Shown here: piece after piece, positions 1 through 9,867 of the stretch
How positions within the stretch are numbered: the stretch's first letter is position 1
How the letters are laid out: each line of letters starts with the position of its first letter
Origin: Lachnospiraceae bacterium
Lineage (GTDB): Bacteria > Bacillota > Clostridia > Lachnospirales > Lachnospiraceae
Direction of reading: 5' to 3'
NCBI GenBank assembly: GCA_021628825.1
Contig: JAJXRY010000001.1
Location: forward strand, 1,488,001-1,552,000
DNA: 64,000 bases
Notes under the pieces: model-generated
The model's database searches: none
What the model was told of the DNA's origin: nothing
What the model saw: only the letters and a program-made list of their open reading frames with translations
Made by a program: the position numbers and the translations under genes

Positions 1-1270
1 ACTGAATGCCTTATCCGCTGCCTCCAGCTTCGTCTGCACCTTCTTATAGTCATCGGTTCCTTCTTCCAGTCCGGAAAGTACATTCTTAAGATCCGTCTGG
101 GTGCTCTCAATCTTCTCTAAGGATGCCAATGCGTTAACCAGATCATCAATATCACGATCCAGATTGTGGTTAAACACTTCATCTGCGGTGGTATTTACTT
201 CGATCTTCTGATTATATCCCACATCGTATTCGATGCTCTGCTTTTCTTTCGTTCCGTCCAGATACTCTTTATTATAGGAAACCGTCTTTGGTACGCCGTC
301 CTTGGTTGTCGTTCCCTCACAGGCAAAGTAATGTTCCGGACGGAGGTCGCCAACCTGCCATTCACTCTTCGTATAATTCATACGGATTTCGGTTTCTGAT
401 CCGGAGATACCACCTGCTGCCGTATTCATTTCTTCATATGCTTTATCTGAGAAAAGAACCTCTCCGGTTTCCGGTACGAATACAATCAGTTTATCTCCGT
501 TTTGGTTTGCATTCTGAATCGTTTTTGTACGGATCCGGATCTGCCGTAGTAGAAATCTGGGTTGGATTATAAGTTGCCTTTACGGTTTTTCCATCCTTAT
601 CTACTAATTGAATACTGTCAAAGCTCTCCACCTGATTGTATGCCAAACGGATCCGGTGGATATCCCCATTCACAACGTCCTGTTCAATGACATCCTTCTT
701 ATCATAATTGCTGGCATTCATCCCATCCAGATTTGCAGTATAGGTGTAATTAATACTGTCAAAATCTGCCATGATTCCCTGTTCGTGAATCACATAGCTC
801 GGCTTGGTCTCTTCCACCTCGCCTTTAGTAAAAGTCATGGTGGTATCTGTCCGGTAGCCGGTAAATACATATCTTCCGGCATAATCCAGATTTCCGGTTG
901 CATAAAACTCGTCTCTCAAAGACTGTAACTGCTTGATAATAATGGAAAGTTCACTGGACGTATAATCCTTGTTGGCACCTTTGTTCGCCTGCTTATTCAT
1001 ATCGGTAAGAATATCGGTTACCGTGGAAAGCCCCTTTCCGGTTACTTCAATCCAGCTCTGGGCATCCGGGGCGTTCTTCTTATAAAACTGGGTCAGTTCG
1101 GAAACACTGCTCCGGAGACGGAGCGCACGGATTGCTACAACCGGATCATCCGAAGGTCTTGTGATTGTCTTCTGGGTAGACATCTGTGTGCTTAACCTGT
1201 CCTGCAGAATCTTGTTGTTATTGATATTGTACAAGGAATTGTTCTGCATAATTTTGTTCGTAATTCTCAT
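1..1270 (-). CDS. flgL: Flagellar hook-associated protein 3 (hook-filament junction), 3' end cut by window edge
   Basis: FlgL forms the second ring of the hook-filament junction and is exported through the flagellar type III apparatus. The start MRITNKIMQNNSLYNIN is typical of FlgL (residues 1-17), followed by the flagellin-like coiled-coil N-terminal domain with the TRPSDDPVVAIRALRLRSS stretch. An AAAGGAGAAAGG ribosome site precedes the ATG at 1270. The frame breaks near 527, where AAAAA seems to be AAAA; after that correction the protein continues (TIQNANQNGDKLIVFVPETGE) to base 1 without a stop. The C-terminal D0 helix lies outside the window. It is the last gene seen of the flgM-flgN-flgK-flgK-flgL operon. 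Identity is secure from the N-terminus and gene order; the frameshift is judged an artefact. Confidence 0.93.
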
Positions 1271-1370
1271 AGTAAACCTTTCTCCTTTCAGGGAATCCGT
1301 TCCGCCATAATTAAGATATCACTCCGCATACCTGAAAATCAAAAACATCAAATCCAAATACCGGTAATAC

Positions 1371-3240
1371 TTATACTCCCGTATTTAAAATCAACTGGTC
1401 GTAAATTTCCGTAAGCGTCTGGATCATCTTGGATGCCAGTGTATAGGAATTCTGGTATTTCACAAGGCTGACTGCCTCTTCATCCTTATCCACACCGGAT
1501 ACCGATGATCTCTGGTTATCAATCGAGGTTTTCAATCCCTCGTAAGTTTTTCTGGAAGGTATTGGCATTGCTTGCATTCAATGCAATATCGGATAAAATC
1601 AGTTCCAGCATCTGATTGGCAGAAGCATTACGGAAGCTGAACTTCTCTTTACTGGTAAGCATGGTGATGACTTCCTTCACCTGTTCGCATTCCTCCACAC
1701 CAACCTTATCACTGCTTCTGGTTCCAAGCAGGTCTGCATCACCGCCGTATTCACTAAGCAATGCTTCATTAATACTGAAGTTGCCGGCTGTCAGCAGATA
1801 ATAACCGCCGTAACCATTCTGGGCGGTTCCTTTCATCAATTCACCCAGCGTGTACTGCTTACCCGATACATTGTCATATCCGGTAAAAAGAATGTTTCCT
1901 TTGTTGGCAGCGCCGCTGTCTCCGTAGGCATTCGTTCCTGCGTTGAAGATTTCATTCACCTTCTCAGCAAATCCACGGATCCAGGTATTCATCTGCTGCA
2001 TATAATAAGGAATTCCCTGATAGGCAACCTTTTCTGAGGTACGGACGCTCTTTCCAAACATTCCTGCGGTAATCTTCGGAGAACGTGCTGTATCGTTGCT
2101 CAACTGAAAGGTATAGGTATTCGTTGCTTCATCGAAGCTCCAGTCGGTATAAAGATACTTCACATTACCGATCGTAATTTCACCGCCTGCCTTACAAAGC
2201 ATGCTTTCCTTTAAATTCTTTAATTTATCATCCGTAATGGAAACTGTTACTTCATTTCTGGTTTCATCCACCGATTTCACCGTTCCCGAGAAGTTCGCCT
2301 TATCATTACCATAGCAAAGCTCATAAAGTCCTTTAAGCTTACCGTTCAGGGAAGCATTGGCAAGGGAAAAGTCATTGCCGTTTTCCCATTTGATATTATA
2401 TAAACCATCCGCATCGGTGAGATTCAGCTTTTCATCCGATGCCCTTGCGACATAAGTCAGGTTGTTGTAATCGTTCGCATCGACCAGTGTCTGTCCACCG
2501 CCAATCTTAACGATATATCTGGTTCCACCGGTCTTGCCGCCACTGGAATCCAGAATATCATGCTCCGTGATATCCACGTCTACGATTTCGGAAAGCTCAT
2601 CAATCAGCACTTCTCTCTGGTCACGCAGCTCATTGGCTCTGGAGCCAGACATTTCAATGACATTGATCTGTTTATTCAGGGTGGAGAGCTTTTCTGCAAT
2701 GGAATTGATCTGATCTACATTCTGTTTGATTTCAAGGTTAATGTCCTTCTGCAGCTCCTGCAGGTTACCATACATATTGTTGAAGTAATCCGTTAAGGAC
2801 TTGGCTGTGGAAATGAACTGTGCCTTACTGGTCGTGGAGCTGGAGTTCGTGGTAACAGACTGTAAAGCGGCACTCATGTTGTCAAAAATGGTTTTGAAAC
2901 CGCTTGTTCCTACCGAGCCATCGTCTTTAAAATAGTCCTCAATGGTCTTCATGTAATACTGCTTCACGGAATAATTCCCATATTTGCAGTTGTTATTCCA
3001 GTACTTCACATCATAGAAGCCATCCCGTACACGCTCAATCGCAATCGTATCGACACCGGCACCGGCACATCCGTATGTAGTAAAGGTCCGCAGCGCATCG
3101 CTTGCCTGCTGGGTAACCTCCTGACGGCTGTAACCCTTGGTCTGCTCATTGGCAATATTGTTTGCAGTTGTATTTAATGCAGCGTTCGAAGCCCGTAAGC
3201 CCGATCCTGCAATCGTCAGTCCGAAAAATTGTGACGGCAT
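1371..3240 (-). CDS. flgK: Flagellar hook-associated protein 1, second of two tandem copies
   Basis: FlgK is the first hook-filament junction protein. The N-terminus (MPSQFFGLTIAGSGLRASN, then ALNTTANNIANEQTKGYSRQ) is the standard rod/hook/HAP motif, and the C-terminus (SLVKYQNSYTLASKMIQTLTEIYDQLI) is the standard FlgK terminal helix. About 622 residues after correction. The frame breaks near 1550 in TTCCAGAAAAACTTACGAG: removing one A restores NANTFQKTYEGL and joins the two parts, which otherwise overlap in different frames. AAAGGAAG lies upstream of the ATG. It follows the first flgK by 18 bases. The middle region is unlike the first copy, so the two are paralogues and not a recent duplication. 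Confidence 0.92.
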
Positions 3241-3258
3241 AAGGGGTCACTTCCTTTC

Positions 3259-4870
3259 TTATCTTCCAAGTGTTGTTAAAATGTGCTCTAACATCTCACT
3301 TACGACATTGATGTAACGGCTGGATGCATTGAATGCATTCTGAAACATGATCATGTTGCTCATTTCTTCGTCAGCCGAAACACCTACGATCTGTTCCCGC
3401 GCAGCATAGGTACTGTCTACCGTCTGCTGCTGGTTCTCACTGATTCCCTTTAAAACATTACCGGTATTGGATACCTGGGAAATCAGATTGTTATAATAAT
3501 CCCGGAAGGTCGTTTTCGTCTTGACATTGGGATTGAGTGTATAATTTTCCTGTGTAAAAATATCCTTTAACGCATCGGCTGTTTCCTGATCGACCTTCTT
3601 GTCATCCTTGATAAAGCCAAGTAAGGAGGGGGACTGCTTGATCGTATCATCTACCATAAGATTCGATACCGTCATCTCATCTCCCGATTTCGTAACGAAG
3701 ATCTTCAACACCGCACTATAGGGAGGATTCGAGTTCGGATCCCGCATATAATGGGTATCCGGATCCTTTGCCTTCGCTGCATCGGCTGCATTCTTAATCA
3801 CTTCGTTGAGCTTCGTTGCTACCTTGTTAATCAACTGGTCAAATTCTGCCTGAATGTTCATCACAATAGACGGTGCAATGCTCTTATCGTATACATCCTT
3901 ATTCTCAAGATCCTTATAGGTTGCTCGGTGATCGCCTCTGGCAATCAAAGTTGCCTTCAGTCCACCGATATCCGTATTCATCTCTGTGGAAATCTCTGCA
4001 TCCAGGTTAAACACCTTTGCACGGGAAATATCCAGGTTTCCGGCAGCATCCGTCTGTGCAAAGTGCTTCCAGTACGGGGTATAGAATCCTGTATTTTCAT
4101 CCTGTAAAAGAGCAATCTCATTAATTCCGTCTTCCTTGACAAATTCAGTTCCTTCCACAGAAATAATAAAGTTACCATCAATATCTTCTTTTTAAATTAA
4201 TATGCGCAAGCTTGGAGAGTTCATCGGTTAACTGGTTCCGCTCATCTCTCAGGTCGTTGGCCTTCTCTACCTGTGCAGCCTCTATTCTGAGAATCTGCTG
4301 GTTCAGCTCCGCAATTCTGGCGCCATATTTATTCATCTGGTCAACCTTCTGCTTCACTGTATAATTCATATTATCCTGATATTCACAGAGTCCCTCGTAT
4401 ACTGCAGCGGCTCTTGTGGTGAATTCGCTGCAGCGCTGGATAAATACTCCCTGGTTTACTGCATTGGAAGGATCCTTGGCAATTTCCTGTACAGATTCCC
4501 AAAGATTCTTAATTGCGTCCGCAAAAGCTTCCCCTTCCAGCTCCTGAAAGAGGTTCTCAATTTCGCCAACGGCATCATAGGTCGTATCATAAAATGCACT
4601 ACGACCGGATTCGCGGCGGTAAGTTTTATCAAGGAAATAATCTCTGACCTGCTTTACCTGGGCATACTGAACGCCCAGACCTGCCTGCTGATACGCATTG
4701 GCAGAATTGGTTTTTGAAAGAGTTCTATAGGAACGGGCCGTCTGCTGTACCTGCTGACGGGTATAGCCGATCGTGTCCACGTTTGACATATTATGTGCAG
4801 TTGTATTTAATGCGTTCTGACCGGTCTGAAGACCGCTCTGTCCCACATATAAGCTTCCCATCAAAGACAT
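3259..4870 (-). CDS. flgK: Flagellar hook-associated protein 1, first of two tandem copies
   Basis: A second FlgK-type junction protein, about 536 residues after correction. The N-terminus (MSLMGSLYVGQSGLQTGQNA, then LNTTAHNMSNVDTIGYTRQQ) and the C-terminus (MSNMIMFQNAFNASSRYINVVSEMLE) carry both FlgK signatures; the middle is a coiled coil followed by a variable domain. The frame breaks near 4192 in AATTTAAAAAGAAGAT: dropping one A gives INLKEDIDGNF and links both parts. The start is preceded by TAGGTGATG. It sits 25 bases after flgN, which fits FlgN acting as export chaperone for FlgK and FlgL. Which copy is the main junction protein cannot be told from sequence. Confidence 0.91.
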
Positions 4871-4895
4871 ATCATCACCTACTTATTAACAAGTT

Positions 4896-5414
4896 CTACT
4901 GTTTCGCATCAAATGCGCTTACCTCTACACCCATCTGTGCTCCCGTGTTGTATGCTCCGCGGTTATAATTCGCCGTTTCCGGAGCGGATTTCATCGACTG
5001 AAGCATATTGAGATCATAATCGATCATCTCCAGTGAATTCTGAATCAGAATACGGTTCTGATCGTTCACTCTCTTTACTTCATGGACGACGGTGCGCAGA
5101 CGATCATGCACTTTAGCCAGCTTCTGCTGTTCCTCCGGTCTTTGTGCCAGAATCTCAATGAGATCCGGAAGCAGCATTGTTTTAACGTCCCTGTTAATTA
5201 CATTGGCGATGTCGGCAAATACCTCCTGTCTTTGGTGTTCCAAATGGCTGATTCTGCTGACAACGATTTGTTCTTCATCCGTGATGCGGGCTAATTCATC
5301 TAAGTTACCGGCTACCAAAACCGGTGTCTTCTTCGTAGATAATTCAAGCAGTTGTTCATATTCCTGACTTTCGTTATTCAATACATCAATCAGGTTCTCC
5401 ATTAAACTTGCCAC
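4896..5414 (-). CDS. flgN: FlgN-type export chaperone
   Basis: A 172-residue, almost wholly alpha-helical protein with long amphipathic stretches (residues 5-45 and 85-145), the form of FlgN chaperones that bind the C-termini of FlgK and FlgL in the cytoplasm and pilot them to the export gate. Sequence identity across FlgN proteins is low, so the call rests on size, helical make-up and position between flgM and flgK. The first codon is GTG, with GAGGT spaced suitably upstream. There are 5 bases between the flgM stop and this start, so the two are cotranslated or coupled. Confidence 0.85.
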   Translation of the reverse strand: MASLMENLIDVLNNESQEYEQLLELSTKKTPVLVAGNLDELARITDEEQIVVSRISHLEHQRQEVFADIANVINRDVKTMLLPDLIEILAQRPEEQQKLAKVHDRLRTVVHEVKRVNDQNRILIQNSLEMIDYDLNMLQSMKSAPETANYNRGAYNTGAQMGVEVSAFDAKQ

Positions 5415-5419
5415 TTGAA

Positions 5420-5695
5420 TTACCTCGTTTCTTCATATTTTGCAAATAATTTATCTGCAAAGCTTTCATTGCTTACTTCATACGTTCCGTTCTGGAGCTT
5501 CGCCTTAATCGGTGCAATCACATCTTCCCTGATGTCACTGCTGCCTGCAACTGCGGCTTTGGCTGTCTGGATATCTTTACCGATGCTTGAAATCTGAAGC
5601 TGATCGGAAAATCCCTTCTTCGCTGCTACCTGCGGCTTTGAAGCCTTCTTCGTATTATAAAGCTGCTGTACCTGGGTATATGCTTCAATACGCAT
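5420..5695 (-). CDS. flgM: Anti-sigma-28 factor
   Basis: A 91-residue protein with the FlgM profile: a short polar N-terminal half (residues 1-45) and a C-terminal sigma-binding part with the conserved sequence RVDVIAPIKAKLQNGTYEV-like pattern, here SSDIREDVIAPIKAKLQNGT, followed by helix SFADKLFAKYEETR. FlgM holds the flagellar sigma factor until the hook is complete, then is exported. It is the first gene of the operon; AGGAGGT precedes the ATG. A sigma-28 promoter sits about 70 bases upstream, which would make the anti-sigma gene part of its own regulon (negative feedback). Confidence 0.92.
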   Translation of the reverse strand: MRIEAYTQVQQLYNTKKASKPQVAAKKGFSDQLQISSIGKDIQTAKAAVAGSSDIREDVIAPIKAKLQNGTYEVSNESFADKLFAKYEETR

Positions 5696-5764
5696 ATGGA
5701 TACCTCCTTCCGTGGATTTCCATCCCTTACGTTCTACATAGAATAATTTTTTTCTTTGATATAA

Positions 5765-5792
5765 TTATCGGTAGTTTTCAAAAAGAACTTTA
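5765..5792 (-). promoter_or_regulatory. Sigma-28 (SigD/FliA) type promoter of the flgM operon
   Basis: Reading the minus strand: TAAAGTTC, then ACCGATAA. The TAAA box and the CCGATAA box match the flagellar sigma consensus (TAAA, N15, GCCGATAT). The gap here is 16 instead of 15; it contains a TTTTT run, so one base could be a read error. The site lies about 70 bases before flgM and no SigA-like pair is as good nearby. Confidence 0.8.
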
Positions 5793-5801
5793 GTAAGAAT
5801 T

Positions 5802-5845
5802 AAAAAGTGTCATCCACCGGCTCTGCAGCCTTCCATGGATGACAC
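5802..5845 (-). terminator. Rho-independent terminator of pyrR-uraA
   Basis: Perfect 10-bp inverted repeat (GTGTCATCCA at 5807-5816, TGGATGACAC at 5836-5845) followed on the minus strand by TTTTTAATTC. It lies 19 bases after the uraA stop and before the flgM promoter, so it separates the two operons. Confidence 0.85.
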
Positions 5846-5863
5846 CTTCATTCTTCTTATCTG

Positions 5864-7242
5864 TCAGACAATCCGTTCCCTGTCTGTTTTACTTTTTTTC
5901 TTTCTAATGGAAAGTACCTTATTGGTAATGATACCAAGAATCAGGGCACATGCTACCTCGGTAATGGTAACGGAACCGAAGCTTACGGCAAGACCACCGA
6001 TACCGCAGATCAGAATAACAGATACGGTAAAGAGGTTGGTGTTGTCGTTTAAGTCCACATCCTGAATCATCTTAAGACCGGATACTGCGATAAAGCCGTA
6101 AAGAGCTACGCAGACACCACCCATGACACAGTTCGGAATGGTTGCAAGGAAGGTAACGAACGGAGCCAGGAAGGAAGCTGCAATACACATCAGGGCCGTT
6201 ACGAAAATGGTAGTTACGGAAGCGTTTCCGGAAATTGCAACACATCCTACGGACTCACCGTATGTAGTATTCGGGCAGCCTCCAAAGAATGCACCGGCCA
6301 TGGAGCCGACACCATCACCAAGCAGGGTTCTGTGAAGACCGGGATCCTCTAACAGATCTCTTTCAATAATGGAAGAAAGATTCTTATGGTCAGCAATATG
6401 TTCTGCGAATACAACGAAAGCAACCGGAACATAGGCAACTGCAATCGTTCCTAAATAAGCACCCATGGATCCGACTTCTCCATAGCCAAACGGAGAGCCG
6501 AATGCGGTTACGAAGGTAAAGTTCGGATACCACTGCATATTTGCGAATGCGGAGAAATCAATGATCTTTAAAGCATCAATACCTGCTGCATTACCGATTA
6601 CGGTAAAAAAATTGCTGCAAGTGCATAACCGGATACAATACCGATGATAAACGGGATCATCTTGAGCATTTTTCTTACCATATACAGAGCAGATCATGGT
6701 AACAAATAAGGTTACCAGTCCGCAAAGCAGACAAAGATAAGGAGAAGCAGCCTGTGCACCGTCTGCGGTGAATACCTTACCGGTTGTCAGGTCACCAACT
6801 GCATTTCCGGCAAGGGAAAGTCCGATGATGGCAACGGTAGGTCCAATTACAACGGCCGGCATCAGCTTGTTGATCCACTTAACGCCAACTGCTTTAACCA
6901 CAATGGCAAGTACGACATAAACAAGACCTGCAAAAAAACAGCACCGATAATCAATCCGAAGTATCCTAAGGACATGGATACACCGCCCGCAAAAGCAGAG
7001 AACATGGATCCGATGAAAGCAAAGGAAGATCCAAGGAATACAGGGCTCTTAAACTTGGTAAATAACAGATAAATAATGGTTCCGACACCGGCACCGAACA
7101 ATGCTGCGGAAGCGGACATATCGTTTCCGATAATTGCAGGAACAGCAATGGTTGCTGCAAGGATTGCAAGTACCTGCTGCAGGGCAAAGACAAGAGTTTT
7201 GCCAAACGGCGGTCTGTCTTCTACGTTGTAGATCATTTTCAT
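5864..7242 (-). CDS. uraA: Uracil permease (NCS2 family)
   Basis: A nucleobase:cation symporter that brings uracil into the cell. The N-terminus (MKMIYNVEDRPPFGKTLVFALQQ) and later blocks (AFFGGCPNTTYGESVGCVAISG with the conserved E, and the VMGGVCVALYGFIAVSGLK stretch) are those of UraA; about 14 hydrophobic segments. GGAGG precedes the ATG at 7242; an in-frame upstream ATG lacks this. Three frame breaks: near 6934 (T7 for T8), near 6668 (extra A, should read GKKMLKMIPF) and near 6605 (T7 for T8); the last two cancel. The gene follows pyrR by 45 bases and would share its attenuation control. Confidence 0.92.
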
Positions 7243-7287
7243 AGTTTTCCTCCATCTCGCACGTACGGTGCGCATTTGTATTTTTTA

Positions 7288-7900
7288 TTAAAACGGGTAT
7301 CCCCGGATTAATCCTCTGCCTGATCGACATATCCGTCGTAAAAGTGCCACCAGGGTTTCTTTCTCAAAAGGCGGAATGTGAACCTCGATATGCTCACTTC
7401 TGGCTGTCGGCACATTCTTTCCAATATAGTCAGCCCGGATCGGGAGTTCTCTGTGTCCCCGGTCAATAAGCTCTGCAAGCTGGACCCTTTCCGGTCTCCC
7501 ATGCTGCATCAGTGCCTCCAGCGCTGCTCTTACGGTTCTTCCCGTAAACAGAACATCATCCACCAGAATAACGGTCTTTCCCGTCACATCAAAAGGGATT
7601 TCCGATTCTCCGATCACCGGTTCCTGCGCCGGATTCCGTTCTCCCTCTTCCAGAGCCTCGCCCGGTCTGCGGTCATCCCTGTAAAACTGGATATCGATTC
7701 TGCCGCATGGAACATGAATTCCTTCTATTAAATAGATATTCTCTGCAATGCGTTCCGAAAGCGGGATTCCCCTTCTCCGGATTCCAACAAGACATATCTG
7801 CTCACAGCCATTGTTTCTTTCTACAATTTCATGGGCAATTCTTTTTGAGTGCTCTTCCTACCGCTGCCTCATCCATTAATACTGCCTTATATCCTGCCAT
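7288..7900 (-). CDS. pyrR: PyrR, RNA-binding attenuator / uracil phosphoribosyltransferase-like protein
   Basis: PyrR senses UMP and binds the leader of pyr mRNAs to promote termination. The PRPP-binding loop VILVDDVLFTGRTVRAAL and the LAELIDRGHRELPIRADYIGKNVPT block are diagnostic. About 203 residues after correction, a little longer than usual because of an insertion around EALEEGERNPAQEP between the N-terminal arm and the catalytic half. The frame breaks near 7846 (CTCAAAAAGAATTGCC has one A too many; corrected text RALKRIAHEIVER). Start ATG at 7900 with AGGAAGG upstream. It is first in the pyrR-uraA operon, directly behind its own attenuator. Confidence 0.92.
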
Positions 7901-7936
7901 ATTACGCACCTTCCTGAACACAACAAAGAATTTCCT

Positions 7937-8028
7937 GCAAAAAAGAAAAGCCCACCATGACACACGGCGGGCTCACATACCTAATTTCATCAGGTTCGTT
8001 TCCTTGCCGGCATCTCTGTACCGAACTT
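7937..8028 (-). promoter_or_regulatory. PyrR-responsive attenuator in the pyrR-uraA leader
   Basis: On the minus-strand RNA, a hairpin at 7992-8028 has outer stem GUUCG/CGAAC and an upper stem GGUA/UGCC closing the hexaloop CAGAGA, which is the known PyrR recognition loop (CNGNGA). Downstream, 7950-7972 forms a 7-bp terminator stem (GCCCGCC/GGTGGGC with one G-U pair), followed by TTTTCTTTTTT. This is the anti-antiterminator plus terminator arrangement of pyr operons: high UMP, PyrR bound, transcription stops before pyrR. The antiterminator pairing is inferred. Confidence 0.85.
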
Positions 8029-8055
8029 AAAGGATCTATCACACTAACTTTTCCT

Positions 8056-8084
8056 ATTATGGCATCATCTATTCAAAATGTAAA
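8056..8084 (-). promoter_or_regulatory. SigA-type promoter of pyrR-uraA
   Basis: Minus strand TTTACA, 17 bases, CATAAT. It would start a leader of about 150 bases carrying the PyrR attenuator. Confidence 0.7.
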
Positions 8085-8116
8085 GGAGTTTTTGTAAAAT
8101 AAAGACGAAAAACAGA

Positions 8117-8145
8117 TTCAAAAATGAACTTCTCTATGCTATAAT
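8117..8145 (+). promoter_or_regulatory. SigA-type promoter of upp
   Basis: TTCAAA, 17 bases, TATAAT, about 40 bases before the upp start. It diverges from the pyrR promoter, with their upstream regions facing each other. Confidence 0.65.
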
Positions 8146-8185
8146 GGCAATAGTTAAAAATATTACAAAAAGAGAGGGATTAGAA

Positions 8186-8845
8186 ATGTCAGATATGCAA
8201 AACGTATTTATACTGGATCATCCATTAATTCAGCATAAAATTTCCCGTCTGCGTGACGAGAACACCGGAACCAACGAATTCCGCAAATTAATCGAAGAGA
8301 TTGCAATGCTCATGGGTTATGAAGCACTCCGTGATCTTCCGATGGAGGATGTCGAAATCAAGACTCCGATCGAAACCTGTAAGACTCCGATGATTGCCGG
8401 CAAGAAAATGGCAATCGTTCCGATTCTTCGTGCAGGACTTGGTATGGTAGGAGGTATTCTTGCATTAGTTCCCTCTGCCAAGGTTGGACACATCGGTTTA
8501 TACCGTGATCCCGAGACCCACGAGCCTCATGAATATTACTGCAAGCTTCCTGAACCCATTGATCAGAGAACCATCGTTGTCTTAGATCCGATGCTTGCAA
8601 CCGGTGGATCCGGCTCCGAAGCGGTTGATTTCATCAAGCAGCACGGCGGCAAGAACATTAAGTTCATGTGTATCATTGCTGCTCCGGAAGGATTAGAGAG
8701 ACTTCGTAAGGATCATCCGGATATCCAGATCGATGTCGGACATCTTGACCGCTGCCTCAATGACCACGCTTACTTCTGTCCCGGTCTCGGTGATGCCGGT
8801 TACCGTATTTTTCGGAACGAAGTAAGAAACGGAATAAAAAAATAA
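8186..8845 (+). CDS. upp: Uracil phosphoribosyltransferase
   Basis: Makes UMP from uracil and PRPP. The N-terminus (MSDMQNVFILDHPLIQHKIS), the PRPP loop VVLDPMLATGGSGSEAVDFI and the uracil-binding block CLNDHAYFCPGLGDAG are all present. The start is ATG at 8186 (GAGAGGG upstream); an in-frame ATG at 8144 lies inside the promoter region. The last residues are abnormal: the family ends near RIFGTK, but here TATTTTTCGG gives RIFRNEVRNGIKK. Removing one T gives RIFGTK and a stop at 8823-8825, so the true end is probably there. It pairs functionally with the divergent uraA. Confidence 0.95.
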   Translation: MSDMQNVFILDHPLIQHKISRLRDENTGTNEFRKLIEEIAMLMGYEALRDLPMEDVEIKTPIETCKTPMIAGKKMAIVPILRAGLGMVGGILALVPSAKVGHIGLYRDPETHEPHEYYCKLPEPIDQRTIVVLDPMLATGGSGSEAVDFIKQHGGKNIKFMCIIAAPEGLERLRKDHPDIQIDVGHLDRCLNDHAYFCPGLGDAGYRIFRNEVRNGIKK

Positions 8846-8886
8846 GCATAAGTTAAGAATAAGATAAGAAATAGAAGCAGATAATC

Positions 8887-8928
8887 AGCCCGATAAGTAA
8901 ATGTAAATTGCTTACCGGGCTGCTTTGT
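8887..8928 (+). terminator. Terminator after upp
   Basis: Long imperfect hairpin AGCCCG-aTAAGtAA / TTgCTTAc-CGGGCT (8887-8921) followed by GCTTTGTTTCTG. Confidence 0.65.
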
Positions 8929-8964
8929 TTCTGCTCTTACTTTATTTTATTGACGGCTTACTTT

Positions 8965-9822
8965 TTACTCCATGGAACTCCGGATGACCTCTAACAATTC
9001 ATCCGGCATAATCAGGTGCTCGAGATCCACACGCTTTTTCTCCGGGTCATAAACAATCCTTCGCGGTTCCTTCCCATAAGGATGTGCTTTGCATGTTCCT
9101 CCATAGAAAATATAAGGTTCATCATTCTGCACCTGTCCGTTACAGATCTCCCATACAGCCTGACGCTGTGCTTCGCAAAGGGACGCATCCTCCAGGCCAT
9201 GGCTGTGTCCGCACAGAATATCATCAAAATAAGGGCGGAGCTTTTGAATCTTATCTAAGGACTGTAGCATCACGCTCATTTCACAACATTCCGGAAGCTG
9301 CATCCACGTCTGTTCAATTACCGTATCCCCGCTAAAAAGAATCCGGTCTTTCCGGTCAAGCAGCACGATACTTCCCGGCGTATGTCCCGGTGTTTCATAT
9401 ACCTCCAATTGGATACCTCCAAGGTCAATCACCGTGCCTTCGGTAATCGGTTCAAATTCTGCGGGCTTCCGTTCGGTTTCTTTCATCATCTGTACAAATC
9501 CATCTGCTTTGAAATACGCTCCGGCAATCCCGATGTCCGCAGGATGGAGATACGCCTTATCAAAGTAAAGATTTCCGTAGGTATGATCGAAATGTCCGTG
9601 CGTATTTACCAGCATAAGCGGAAGATCCGTGAGAGTCCTTACCGCTTCTTTTAAATTTTCCAAACCATACATGGTGTCAATCACCAGTGCCCTGTCACTT
9701 CCTGTAATTAAATAGCCGGTGCCGTCATCGTGATCGTTCAACAGCCAGATATGGTCGTTGATCTGCTGTATTTTAAGTCGTTTGAATGATCCGTCCAAGG
9801 TGTTCCTCTTTCTCCTGTCCAT
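8965..9822 (-). CDS. Metallo-beta-lactamase fold hydrolase
   Basis: A 285-residue cytoplasmic MBL-fold protein. The metal motif HGHFDH is at about residue 75, ETPGHTPGS near 145, SGDT near 165 and CGHSHG near 208, the ordered zinc ligands of the family. The C-terminal 60 residues (from NGQVQNDEPYIFYGGTCKAHPYG) are an extra domain seen in some Firmicutes members. The substrate is unknown; glyoxalase II-like or lactonase-like activity are the usual guesses and nothing here decides. The Shine-Dalgarno is weak. The gene is intact and stands alone between upp and a chemoreceptor. Confidence 0.8.
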   Translation of the reverse strand: MDRRKRNTLDGSFKRLKIQQINDHIWLLNDHDDGTGYLITGSDRALVIDTMYGLENLKEAVRTLTDLPLMLVNTHGHFDHTYGNLYFDKAYLHPADIGIAGAYFKADGFVQMMKETERKPAEFEPITEGTVIDLGGIQLEVYETPGHTPGSIVLLDRKDRILFSGDTVIEQTWMQLPECCEMSVMLQSLDKIQKLRPYFDDILCGHSHGLEDASLCEAQRQAVWEICNGQVQNDEPYIFYGGTCKAHPYGKEPRRIVYDPEKKRVDLEHLIMPDELLEVIRSSME

Positions 9823-9867
9823 ACATCTTTTTCCAATAAAATCCTATATTATATGATTAAAAACAGC

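Noticed and set aside
7288..7400. An alternative pyrR C-terminus ending WWHFYDGYVDQAED in another frame
   Set aside because: It looks protein-like, but the reading used (EKETLVALL) aligns with the known PyrR end. Kept only as a possibility.
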